Shown: one piece after another, positions 36,405 to 44,870 of the stretch | Position numbering within the stretch: the first letter of the stretch is position 1 | How the letters are laid out: each line of letters begins with the position of its first letter | Origin: Cohnella sp. OV330 | Lineage (GTDB): Bacteria; Bacillota; Bacilli; Paenibacillales; Paenibacillaceae | Assembly (NCBI RefSeq): GCF_900112065.1 | Contig: NZ_FOKE01000009.1 | Coordinates: 164,672-228,671, forward strand | Direction: 5' to 3' | DNA: 64,000 nt | Notes under the pieces: generated by a model | Databases searched by the model: none | Told to the model about the DNA's origin: nothing | The model's input: the letters and a program-made list of their open reading frames with translations, nothing else | Made by a program: the position numbers and the translations under genes

Positions 36405-37256
36405 ATGCCCTCAAAAAAGTCTACGATTCTCGTTACCGGTGCAAACGGGCAATTAGGGCAGGAGATCATTCGAATCAATGACGAAGATGTTACTCTTGTC
36501 GGCCTTGATCGAAAACAACTGGATGTAACGGACCTGAGCATGTGCAGGAAGGCTGTGGAAACTTATCGGCCTAGTGCCATCATTCATGCGGGAGCATATA
36601 CGGCTGTGGATAAAGCCGAAGGTGAACCGGATGAAGCGTACAAAGTCAATGCATTAGGGACACGCAATCTGGCTATTGCCGCCCGGGAGGGATCGGCCAA
36701 ACTTTGTTATGTCAGCACAGACTATGTCTTCGATGGTGCCGGTGACAGGCCCTACAATGAATATGACAACACCAATCCGCAGTCGGTCTATGGAAAGTCT
36801 AAGCGAGCAGGCGAAGCTTTGCTTCAGTCGCTTAGTGACAAGTGGTTTATCGTACGGACCTCTTGGGTTTACGGAAAGTATGGTAATAACTTTGTTAAAA
36901 CCATGTTGAAGCTGGCGCAGGAGCGGGATGAACTTACCGTCGTTCATGACCAAATAGGCTCGCCGACGTATACGCGAGACCTGGGGCTATTCCTTTTCGG
37001 TCTTGTAAAGACCGAAGCATATGGCATTTATCACGCTTCGAATGCAGGCACATGCAGTTGGTACGAGTTTGCCACAGCGATCTTTGAAGAAAGCGGCAAA
37101 CAGATGAAAATTAATCCTTGTACGACTGATGAATTCCCAAGGCCTGCGCCTCGACCGCAATATTCGGTAATGGACCATGCTGCGATCCGGCAGAATGGAT
37201 TTCAAGACTTGCCGCCATGGCGCGAGTCGCTACGTGCATTTCTACAAGAGCTTTAA
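36405..37256 (+). CDS. rmlD: dTDP-4-dehydrorhamnose reductase
   Basis: Final step of dTDP-L-rhamnose synthesis. 283 residues. VTGANGQLGQEI cofactor loop, AGAYTAVDKAEGEPDEAY, VSTDYVFDGAG, YGKSKRAGEALL (YxxxK) and RTSWVYGKYGNNFVKTML. Starts two bases after the rmlB stop with GGGAGG upstream. The complete rmlACBD set means that rhamnose is almost certainly in the glycan of this locus. Confidence 0.95.
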   Translation: MPSKKSTILVTGANGQLGQEIIRINDEDVTLVGLDRKQLDVTDLSMCRKAVETYRPSAIIHAGAYTAVDKAEGEPDEAYKVNALGTRNLAIAAREGSAKLCYVSTDYVFDGAGDRPYNEYDNTNPQSVYGKSKRAGEALLQSLSDKWFIVRTSWVYGKYGNNFVKTMLKLAQERDELTVVHDQIGSPTYTRDLGLFLFGLVKTEAYGIYHASNAGTCSWYEFATAIFEESGKQMKINPCTTDEFPRPAPRPQYSVMDHAAIRQNGFQDLPPWRESLRAFLQEL

Positions 37257-37281
37257 GGATGATTGAATGAAGGGTTGAGCG

Positions 37282-38199
37282 ATGATGTCCGCGCCAGTTG
37301 TTGCCGTATGTATTGTTACCTTTAATAGTGAAAAATACATTCAAAACTGCCTGAGTTATCTCAGCAGACAAACCTAGCCGGCAATCCGAACTGTGGTGGT
37401 AGACAACGCGTCGGATGATCGTACGGTTGAGCTCATTCGTTCTCATTCATATTCAGTGAAGTTAATCGTTAACGAATTTAACAATGGCTTTGCCGGCGGC
37501 CAAAACCAAGCGATCGTCCAGTCGGAAAATGCCGATTATATATTAACGCTTAACGCAGATGTTGCGCTGGAGCCCGATTATATTTCTCGACTCGTCGCGG
37601 TTATGGAGGAGTCACCTTCTATCGGTAGCGCGACGGGATGTCTTCGATTGGCTGATGCGCCTGATCGTATGGATTCTGCAGGTATTGCGGTGAACTGGGC
37701 TCGAAGAGCTTGGGATCGTGGCGCAGGGGAGCCTGTGTCTAATTACACTTCCGCCGATGATGTTTTCGGTGTATCTGGAGCGGCGGGCTTATACAATCGG
37801 CGAATGATCGATTCCATTTCGATCGATGGCCAATTTTTCGATGAAGACTTTTTTGCATATAAAGAAGATGTTGATGTCGCGTGGCGGGCAGCATTGCTTG
37901 GCTGGCGATCCCGTTATGAGCCACTAGCGCAAGCTATGCATGTCCGACAGTGGCAATCGAGTGCGGGGCGCAAGCGGATGCTGCTTATCATCCGAAGACA
38001 TTCTTATATCAATCGTTATTTGATGCTTATAAAAAATGGCCGTTTAAACGGGCGTCGATGGTTAATGCTTCCGTCTTTTGTTATCTACGAGGCGGCGCTG
38101 ACCGCTTACTTTCTGATCAAGGACCCTCGCGTACTCGGCAGTTGGATAACAATGCGCCGGCTTATTCCGAATGCGTTTCGTAAACGGCTTATTTTTTGA
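37282..38199 (+). pseudogene. Glycosyltransferase family 2 interrupted by an in-frame TAG
   Basis: Reading from ATG 37282 gives a normal GT2 start, VVAVCIVTFNSEKYIQNCL, up to a TAG at 37375-37377. The same frame then continues without shift as AIRTVVVDNASDDRT, FNNGFAGGQNQAI, LTLNADVALEPDYI and FFAYKEDVDVAWRAALLGW to 38199. Intact relatives read through this point, commonly with an aromatic residue or Gln, so one base change would restore the gene. A restart at GTG 37393 would lack the first strand and loop of the nucleotide site. The features match rhamnosyltransferase-like enzymes, in keeping with rmlACBD upstream. Mutation, phase-like variation, suppression or a sequencing error are possible. 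Confidence 0.82.
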
Positions 38200-38345
38200 A
38201 GAAAATGGAACTCAAATACCAACGGGATCAATCGGTGAACAAGTAGTCGCCTTTATTTTCCCCCTCACCCATTAACTCATACGCCTCCGGCGAAGCGGAC
38301 CTGGTCATACTAGGACTGTCAAATTCTATGGAGGTGCATGACGAA

Positions 38346-38621
38346 ATGGCTAACAGACGCAATCGCAAGCTGGTGCCTGAGAGCGCGAAGGCGCTGGATG
38401 CAATGAAGTACGAAATCGCTTCAGAACTTGGCGTGGACTTCGGTCAATACAGCGGAGCAGCGGGGGCAGGCGATACGGAATTTGCCGGCGAGCTTGGCGC
38501 ATTCTCCGCAGGCGGTGGCGGTTCGCAATACTTGGGCAACCTCACTTCGCGTGAAGCGGGAGCGGTGGGCGGCGGCGTGACGAAAAGGCTGATTCAACAG
38601 GCGCAGCAATCGTTGATTTAA
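38346..38621 (+). CDS. Alpha/beta-type small acid-soluble spore protein with Gly/Ala-rich insert
   Basis: 91 residues. Binds and protects DNA in the dormant spore. The family halves are both present: LVPESAKALDAMKYEIASELGV, which includes the germination-protease site, and YLGNLTSREAGAVGGGVTKR with LIQQAQQSL. Between them lies an insert of about 25 residues rich in Gly and Ala, making the protein longer than the usual 60-75 residues. GGAGGTG precedes ATG 38346; the frame is open from 38328. CATACTA at 38306-38312 resembles a SigG -10, but I find no matching -35. Confidence 0.9.
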   Translation: MANRRNRKLVPESAKALDAMKYEIASELGVDFGQYSGAAGAGDTEFAGELGAFSAGGGGSQYLGNLTSREAGAVGGGVTKRLIQQAQQSLI

Positions 38622-38671
38622 CGCCGGGATAATAACCGGTTGACAAAAGGCTTGACCGTATTTTCCGCACG

Positions 38672-38700
38672 TTGACACCCCTCGACAATTCCGGTATCAT
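38672..38700 (+). promoter_or_regulatory. Strong SigA-type promoter of metK
   Basis: Perfect TTGACA (38672-38677), 17-base spacer, TATCAT (38695-38700). Transcription should start near 38707. Confidence 0.8.
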
Positions 38701-38706
38701 TAATCA

Positions 38707-38753
38707 GAAGGTCTGTCTAACAACCTTTTCCTACCGGAAAAGGTTCATTTTTT
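38707..38753 (+). promoter_or_regulatory. Attenuator-like leader with intrinsic terminator before metK
   Basis: AACCTTTTCC (38722-38731), loop TACC, GGAAAAGGTT (38736-38745), then C, A and six T form a full terminator only about 15 bases after the predicted transcription start. GAAGGT (38707-38712) can pair with ACCTTT (38723-38728) of the terminator's 5' arm, giving a competing hairpin. The space is too short for a SAM-I riboswitch. Confidence 0.55.
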
Positions 38754-38774
38754 GTGTAGGGGAGGTTGAAGATA

Positions 38775-39980
38775 TTGTCGACGATTAAGGGCCGGCATCT
38801 CTTCACGTCCGAATCGGTCACGGAAGGCCATCCGGACAAAATTTGCGATCAAATCTCAGACGCGGTGCTTGATGCATTTCTGGCGGCTGATCCGAATGCG
38901 CGCGTCGCTTGCGAAGTATCCGTTGCTACAGGACTTGTACTTGTTATCGGCGAGATCTCCAGCTCCGCGGACTTCATCGACATCTCGTCGATCGCCCGCA
39001 AGACGATTCGCGAGATCGGCTATACCCGCGCTAAATATGGTTTTGACTCCACGACTTGCGCTGTCCTGACTTCGCTTAACGAACAGTCGGCCGACATCGC
39101 GCAAGGCGTTAACGCAGCGATCGAGAGCCGCGACGGCAAGGACGTACTCGTCGAGAACGCCGACATCGGCGCAGGCGACCAAGGGTTGATGTTCGGCTTC
39201 GCGACCAACGAGACGCCTGAGCTCATGCCGCTGCCGATCGCGCTGGCGCACCGCCTGTCGCGCCGCCTGTCCGAAGTTCGCAAGAACGAGACGCTCGGTT
39301 ATCTTCGCCCGGACGGCAAGACGCAAGTCACGATCGAGTACGTCGACGGCAAGCCTGTCCGCGTGGATACGATCGTCATCTCTACGCAGCATGCCGAAGA
39401 GATCACGCTGGATCAGATCCAAGCGGACATCAAAGAGCATGTCATCCTGCCTGTCGTGCCTGAAGAATGGCTCGACGGCGAGACCAAGTTCTACATCAAC
39501 CCGACCGGCCGCTTCGTCATCGGCGGACCGCAAGGCGATGCCGGCCTCACCGGCCGCAAGATCATCGTCGACACGTACGGCGGCTACGCTCGCCACGGCG
39601 GCGGTGCATTCTCCGGCAAGGATCCGACGAAAGTCGACCGCTCGGCTGCTTACGCAGCTCGCTATGTGGCGAAGAACATCGTCGCGGCAGGCCTTGCCGA
39701 CAAGTGCGAGATCCAGCTCGCTTACGCGATCGGCGTAGCGAATCCGGTCTCCATCAACGTCGACACCTACGGCACGGGCAAGATCGCCGAAGAAAAGCTC
39801 GTCGAGCTGATCCGCGAAAACTTCGACCTGCGTCCGGCCGGCATCATCAAGATGCTCGACCTGCGTCGTCCGATCTACAAGCAAACTGCAGCCTACGGCC
39901 ACTTCGGCCGCACGGATATCGACGTACCTTGGGAGCGCACCGACAAGGTTGAGCTGCTGAAGGCCGGCGCTTGGGCTTAA
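38775..39980 (+). CDS. metK: S-adenosylmethionine synthetase
   Basis: Makes S-adenosylmethionine from methionine and ATP in the cytoplasm. About 401 residues, full length. Signatures: FTSESVTEGHPDKICDQISD, GAGDQGLMFGFA, GRFVIGGPQGDAGLTGRK and GGGAFSGKDPTKVDRSAAY. TTG 38775 has GGGGAGG nine bases upstream and is preferred to TTG 38766, which overlaps the ribosome site. It has its own promoter, leader and terminator, so it is independent of the surrounding surface genes, though it supplies the methyl donor for the methyltransferase of the glycan locus. Confidence 0.97.
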   Translation: MSTIKGRHLFTSESVTEGHPDKICDQISDAVLDAFLAADPNARVACEVSVATGLVLVIGEISSSADFIDISSIARKTIREIGYTRAKYGFDSTTCAVLTSLNEQSADIAQGVNAAIESRDGKDVLVENADIGAGDQGLMFGFATNETPELMPLPIALAHRLSRRLSEVRKNETLGYLRPDGKTQVTIEYVDGKPVRVDTIVISTQHAEEITLDQIQADIKEHVILPVVPEEWLDGETKFYINPTGRFVIGGPQGDAGLTGRKIIVDTYGGYARHGGGAFSGKDPTKVDRSAAYAARYVAKNIVAAGLADKCEIQLAYAIGVANPVSINVDTYGTGKIAEEKLVELIRENFDLRPAGIIKMLDLRRPIYKQTAAYGHFGRTDIDVPWERTDKVELLKAGAWA

Positions 39981-40003
39981 TTTCATCTTCTCCATCATCG
40001 TCG

Positions 40004-40041
40004 ACCGCCTCTACGGATTCTATCCGGCAGAGGCGGTTTTT
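40004..40041 (+). terminator. Rho-independent terminator after metK
   Basis: ACCGCCTCT (40004-40012) with AGAGGCGGT (40029-40037), then a T-run. Confidence 0.9.
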
Positions 40042-40119
40042 GCTTATCCCCTAAATTTCCCTGTCCCCGGAGCCGACATAAAGAGTACAGTATGTCCTTA
40101 GGATCTGGAGGAATCGCAA

Positions 40120-43100
40120 TTGCAGCGTCTTCAACTTCGTTTTCGTCTCGTCCCCGTTCTTTTACTGTTGACGATCCTGTCTCAATCGCTTGGCGCATTC
40201 GGCGCATCGGCTGCGAGCGGCGGCCCCGCAGCGGTAACGCTTCAGCCCGCGGACAACAATCCGGTCGTTCCGGCAAACGCGCAGCTTTCCGTCACATTCG
40301 ACGAGGCCATCACGCGGGGTACGGCTGGTACCGTATTGATTAAAGAAGTTGCATCAAACAATACCGTAGCAAGTTACGACATCGCGACGGAATCGACACG
40401 TCTTTCGATCAGCCCCAACAATCAGCTGAATATTTTGCCCGCAGCCGGAGCCCTTCAGTCCGGCTTGGATTATTACGTTCAAATCACGCCTGGCTCGCTC
40501 GTCGGGAGCAGCGGCTATTTCGGCGGCATTACGGATGCGACGGCTTGGAACTTCCATGTCGTAGCCGCCGATACGACACCGCCTGCGGTCGGCGCCTTCG
40601 CCCCGTCGTCGGGCGATGCGATGTCAGCGACCGGTGCGCTGTCGATTACCTTTAACGAGCCCGTTCAAGCCGCATCCGGCAGTATCCAGATCGTGCGACG
40701 GGATACGCAGGACGCGCAGGTCATTTCCGTGCTGTCCTCCTCCGTCACGGGATCGGGGACGAACGTTATTCGCGTCCAGCCCCCGACGCGGCTTGCCGCC
40801 AGTACGCAATACGACGTGCTCATCGACAATGGCGCGTTCGTCGATGCCGTCGGCAACAAGTTTGCCGGCATCTCCGGTCCATACATATGGTCATTTTCGA
40901 CTACGGCTTCCGCGGTAGCGGCGCCGCAGTTCATCTATCCTGCACGCGGCGCCGCCGCTGTGAACGGCGACGCTCCGATTACGCTTCGGCTTCAATTCCA
41001 GACGGGAATGAAGGCGGGATCGACAGGGAATATTACGGTCAAAAAAGTATCGAATAACGAGACTGTGGACACGATTGCCGCTGGCTCTTCGCGCATCGTG
41101 TTTAATGGTGCTGAAGTGAACATTTCCATAAGCACGGCTCTGGCGCGCAATACATCTTATTACGTATTAATCGACCCAGGCGTGCTGTTGACGACGAGCG
41201 GGGAAGCGTATGAAGGAATCGTAGATCCGACAGGCTGGAATTTCTCCACGTTGGCCTCCGTAGATTCGACGCGACCGACGGTCGCCGCTTTTGCCCCCGC
41301 TTCCGGCGGTTCGACTACCGATATTGCGGGCAGCCTGAGCATTCAGTTCAGCGAGCCTGTCGTCCCCGGCTCCGGCAACGTCATCATTCGCAATGCCGAC
41401 ACGAACGCGGTATTTTGTTCGATTCCGGTGACGTCGCCCTCGATCACGGGAGGAGGCACTTCCTTAATCGCGATCAAGCCATGCGCTTCCTTCTCGCCGA
41501 ACGTCAGCTATGCCGTGCAGATCGGTACCATGGCTTTCGCGGACCTTTCGGGCAACTATTTCGCGGGCATCGGCACTTCGGATCTCACCACTTGGCGTTT
41601 CCGCGTGGCTTCGGATACGACGCCGCCCGAGTTGGTTTCCACGGATCCGGCCCCGCTGCTCAATAGCGTGCGTACGAATGCGGTCCTGCGGATGACCTTC
41701 AGCGAGCCGGTAAGACTGGCTTCCTCAACGGTCACGGCTAGTGCGATCCTCGCTAACGGCGGCACCTCCGTCAAAATTCCGCTCGCTATCGCCGTCGACG
41801 GTACGGATCCGCGTATCGTCACGCTGACGCCGGATACGCCTTTCGCCGTAGCCTCCCGATATGTCGTCAACGTCCCTGCGAATGCGATCGCCGATCTGGC
41901 GGGCAATGCGTATCCCGGCATTTTGAACGATTACCGTTGGACGTTCCAGACGGTCGGGACGGATACTACGGCTCCGGGGCTCGCAAGCGCGACAATGGAT
42001 GGGGCGGCTGTCGTGCTGCTTACTTACGGAGAAGCGTTGGACGAGTCCTCGATTCCGTTTGCGTCCAATTATTATGTGACCGTGAACGATGTCCCCCGCC
42101 AGGTCAATGCAATCACGGTCAAAGGAACGCAAGTGCGCTTGGCGCTGCAGTCCGGCGTGGCCGTCGGACAGTCGGTGAAGGTCTCTTATACGCTCGGCGC
42201 TGTCACGCTTAAGGATCTGTCGGGCAATGCCGCAGCTGCTTTTAATGCAACGAATGTCGCGAATACGGCCGATACGACGCTGCCGCGTCCGTCGAGCGGC
42301 GTGGTGTCGGGCAGCGTTGTAACCTTGACCTTCAACAAGACGCTTGCTTCCGTGTCCTCGTCCGCTGCAAGTCAATTCACCGTGAAGGTGAACGGAAGCG
42401 CGCAGAGCATCTCATCGATCTCTTCGAGTGGCGCAAACGTGACGATCATGCTGTACAGTGCGATCGCAGGCAGTCAATCCGTATCGGTGAGCTATGTGCC
42501 GGGCAGTTACAAGCTTACGGATTTATCCGGGAACGATGCGGCGGGATTTACGGACTTCTATGTGCAAAATGCGAACGATACGACGCCGCCAGCGCTGTCC
42601 GGCGTAACGGTGCTCGGTACATCGGTCGTCCTTGCCTACAACGAGGGGCTCTTATCCGGCTCCGTGCCGCCTAAGTCGAGCTTCTCCGTGCTGGTCGGCG
42701 GATCGGCAGCGGAGATCACTGGCGTAGCGGTTGCCAACAATACCGTCACGCTGACATTGTCGTCCGCAGTAGTGCCGAATCAGACCGTGACCGTCACTTA
42801 TATCCCTGGGGCTACGCCGATCAAGGATTTGGCGGGCAATCAGGCGATACTGTTCACCGGGTACTCGGTGACCGCGAGTTCAACTGCGGCGGCTATATTA
42901 TCAAGCATCTCGATTGACGGAACGAAGCTGACGCTTCAATATTCGGGCGCGCTTAACGCCTCGATTATTCCTTACGTGGCTCAATATACGGTGAAAAACG
43001 CGGACGGCGGGCTGTTCGGCATCAGCAACATCACGGTCAGCGGTTCACAGGTTATATTGACGCTTACGGCGCCGGCAATTGCGGGCAAGGCGGTTACGGT

Positions 43101-44484
43101 GAGCTATTCGCCAGCCGGCAACGCGCTGAAGGAGGCCTCGGGTCAAGCGGTAGCCGCATTTGCCGACAGGGGAGCGACCAATCAGACGTCCGCGGCAGCC
43201 GGACTTCCAGATTACCTGTCGCTGGACGGCGCGGGCGGTCTGCTGCTTAGTCAGACCGTAGCGTCGAAAACTTCGGGCACCACGCCTTCCGGCAAGACCT
43301 CAGGGCGGTACAACCTAGATAGAGATAAAGTAACGTTGGCCTATACGGCGCTTGGCACGGCGCTTAACGCCGGTACCGTCAGCGTACCGCAGATTACTTT
43401 CAGCGTGCCGCAGAGCGAGGCGGGCGCGATCGTCGCCGTCCCGGTCATGGCGCTCGCCGGTGCGGTGTCGCAAAATGCCTCCGCTATACTCAGGCTGGAC
43501 TATGGAGACCTCTTGTTCAGCTTGCCGCTTAAGGCCGTGAACTTCAGCAAGGAAGTCCAGACTAGCGGAGGGGATATGACAAGCGCCTATCTGCTGCTCA
43601 AAATTGAAAAACTGTCGAATACCTCTTTGGCATCGGCTCTGAATGCCAAAGGCGTCCAAATGCAGTCTCCCGCAGCGGACTTCTCCGCTTCGATTGAAGT
43701 CGGCGGATCCGCGCGAGCGATCGATGAATATAGCACGTACGTGACCCGGTCGTTCCTGCTGCCGACCACGAGTGCGAGCGCAACCGATGCGGCCGTCGTC
43801 CGGCTGGACGGAGACTCTGGGGAGATCGTCTACGTGCCTACGAAGGCCGCTGTCAGCGGATCGACGCTGCACGTTGATTTCATGCGCAAGAGCAACAGCG
43901 TCTATGCCGTCGTCGCTAAACCCGTCACGCTGTTCAGCGATATGACGAAACACTGGGCGGGACCTGACGTCGGGGCGCTGGCATCGAAGTTCATCGTAAA
44001 AGGGAGCACGAATTCAGCCTTTGCGCCCGAACGCAAAATTACGCGTGCAGAGTTTGCAGAATTTATCGTGCGCGGCCTAGGATTGAATGGGAGCTCGGCT
44101 TCGGCGGCCAAATTCTCCGATGTCGGGAGCGGAGGAGCATCTTCTGCATACATCGGAGCGGCAGTCAAAGCGAGCATCGTGCAGGGCGGGACCGACGGCC
44201 GGTTCCGGCCGAACGCGACGATCACCCGCGAGGAGATGGCGACGATGATGCTTCGCGCGATGTCGTACGTAGGTGTCATGCCAACCGTGACGGGTTCAGA
44301 GATTAACGCTTATAAAGACCGTACGAGCGTTAGCAGCTGGGCGAAGGACGCAGTCGTAGCAGCAGTTAAGACAGGGTTGATTAAGGGCGTAACGGCGACA
44401 CAGTTGAAACCCAAAGATAACGCCACTCGCGCGCAAGCGGCGATTATCGTGAAGCGGTTCCTGGAGTATGTGGAGCTGATGTAG
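40120..44484 (+). CDS. Large secreted SLH protein with Ig-like and Swm-type repeats
   Basis: 1454 residues. GGAGG stands ahead of the TTG start. Signal peptide with core LVPVLLLLTILSQSLGAFG. About residues 30-610 hold five Big_5-type Ig-like repeats, many opening DTTPP and containing ITFNEPV or MTFSEPV and IDPGVL-like strands. About 615-1020 hold four repeats of about 95 residues resembling the cyanobacterial Swm repeat family, with phrases such as SYVPGSYKLTDLSGNDAAGF. A region of about 230 residues follows. Three SLH domains end the protein (about 1265-1454) with motifs TRAE, TREE and TRAQ. Likely a wall-bound adhesin-like or accessory S-layer protein. No enzyme domain is recognised. Confidence 0.87.
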   Translation: MQRLQLRFRLVPVLLLLTILSQSLGAFGASAASGGPAAVTLQPADNNPVVPANAQLSVTFDEAITRGTAGTVLIKEVASNNTVASYDIATESTRLSISPNNQLNILPAAGALQSGLDYYVQITPGSLVGSSGYFGGITDATAWNFHVVAADTTPPAVGAFAPSSGDAMSATGALSITFNEPVQAASGSIQIVRRDTQDAQVISVLSSSVTGSGTNVIRVQPPTRLAASTQYDVLIDNGAFVDAVGNKFAGISGPYIWSFSTTASAVAAPQFIYPARGAAAVNGDAPITLRLQFQTGMKAGSTGNITVKKVSNNETVDTIAAGSSRIVFNGAEVNISISTALARNTSYYVLIDPGVLLTTSGEAYEGIVDPTGWNFSTLASVDSTRPTVAAFAPASGGSTTDIAGSLSIQFSEPVVPGSGNVIIRNADTNAVFCSIPVTSPSITGGGTSLIAIKPCASFSPNVSYAVQIGTMAFADLSGNYFAGIGTSDLTTWRFRVASDTTPPELVSTDPAPLLNSVRTNAVLRMTFSEPVRLASSTVTASAILANGGTSVKIPLAIAVDGTDPRIVTLTPDTPFAVASRYVVNVPANAIADLAGNAYPGILNDYRWTFQTVGTDTTAPGLASATMDGAAVVLLTYGEALDESSIPFASNYYVTVNDVPRQVNAITVKGTQVRLALQSGVAVGQSVKVSYTLGAVTLKDLSGNAAAAFNATNVANTADTTLPRPSSGVVSGSVVTLTFNKTLASVSSSAASQFTVKVNGSAQSISSISSSGANVTIMLYSAIAGSQSVSVSYVPGSYKLTDLSGNDAAGFTDFYVQNANDTTPPALSGVTVLGTSVVLAYNEGLLSGSVPPKSSFSVLVGGSAAEITGVAVANNTVTLTLSSAVVPNQTVTVTYIPGATPIKDLAGNQAILFTGYSVTASSTAAAILSSISIDGTKLTLQYSGALNASIIPYVAQYTVKNADGGLFGISNITVSGSQVILTLTAPAIAGKAVTVSYSPAGNALKEASGQAVAAFADRGATNQTSAAAGLPDYLSLDGAGGLLLSQTVASKTSGTTPSGKTSGRYNLDRDKVTLAYTALGTALNAGTVSVPQITFSVPQSEAGAIVAVPVMALAGAVSQNASAILRLDYGDLLFSLPLKAVNFSKEVQTSGGDMTSAYLLLKIEKLSNTSLASALNAKGVQMQSPAADFSASIEVGGSARAIDEYSTYVTRSFLLPTTSASATDAAVVRLDGDSGEIVYVPTKAAVSGSTLHVDFMRKSNSVYAVVAKPVTLFSDMTKHWAGPDVGALASKFIVKGSTNSAFAPERKITRAEFAEFIVRGLGLNGSSASAAKFSDVGSGGASSAYIGAAVKASIVQGGTDGRFRPNATITREEMATMMLRAMSYVGVMPTVTGSEINAYKDRTSVSSWAKDAVVAAVKTGLIKGVTATQLKPKDNATRAQAAIIVKRFLEYVELM

Positions 44485-44508
44485 AGCAAGAATATAGCGA
44501 GGCATTAG

Positions 44509-44551
44509 CAAAGGGGATGGAGCAGATATGTTGCTTCATCCCTTTTCTTTT
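44509..44551 (+). terminator. Rho-independent terminator
   Basis: AAAGGGGATGGAGCA pairs with TGCTTCATCCCTTTT, followed by CTTTTA. The next 230 bases are AT-rich and hold no gene I can support. Confidence 0.8.
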
Positions 44552-44787
44552 AGGCGATATGTTTACGTTATGTTAAATAAATTTAAACATCCAATTGCTA
44601 CTTAGCTTTCAGATGATTCAGAGTTAATGTGTCGAAAATGTGAAGCACGGGTAATTATTTATATTAAATTTCCTTAAATCAGCCCAAAATGCGGAAAATA
44701 TTCAGTATGCTAGGGTAAATTAGTTCCTATAGGACAACCTTTAATTCCAGTGCATATATATTAAGGGAAAAATATCCGTATATAAAG

Positions 44788-44817
44788 TTGACCTGGCTCC
44801 CAGGTATTCGATAGAAT
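44788..44817 (+). promoter_or_regulatory. Promoter with operator-like palindrome in its spacer
   Basis: TTGACC (44788-44793), 18-base spacer, TAGAAT (44812-44817). The spacer contains the perfect inverted repeat ACCTGG-CTC-CCAGGT (44791-44805), overlapping the -35 box, well placed for a repressor. Confidence 0.6.
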
Positions 44818-44870
44818 ACTAGAGAGCTATCAATTTAATATATTTAACAAAACAAGTAGAGGTGAGACGT

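Noticed and set aside
38640..38774. SAM riboswitch before metK
   Set aside because: From the predicted transcription start to the ribosome site there are only about 50 bases, and the conserved SAM-I helices are absent.
38856..39998. Minus-strand open frame of 380 codons
   Set aside because: Antisense to metK, which is certain.
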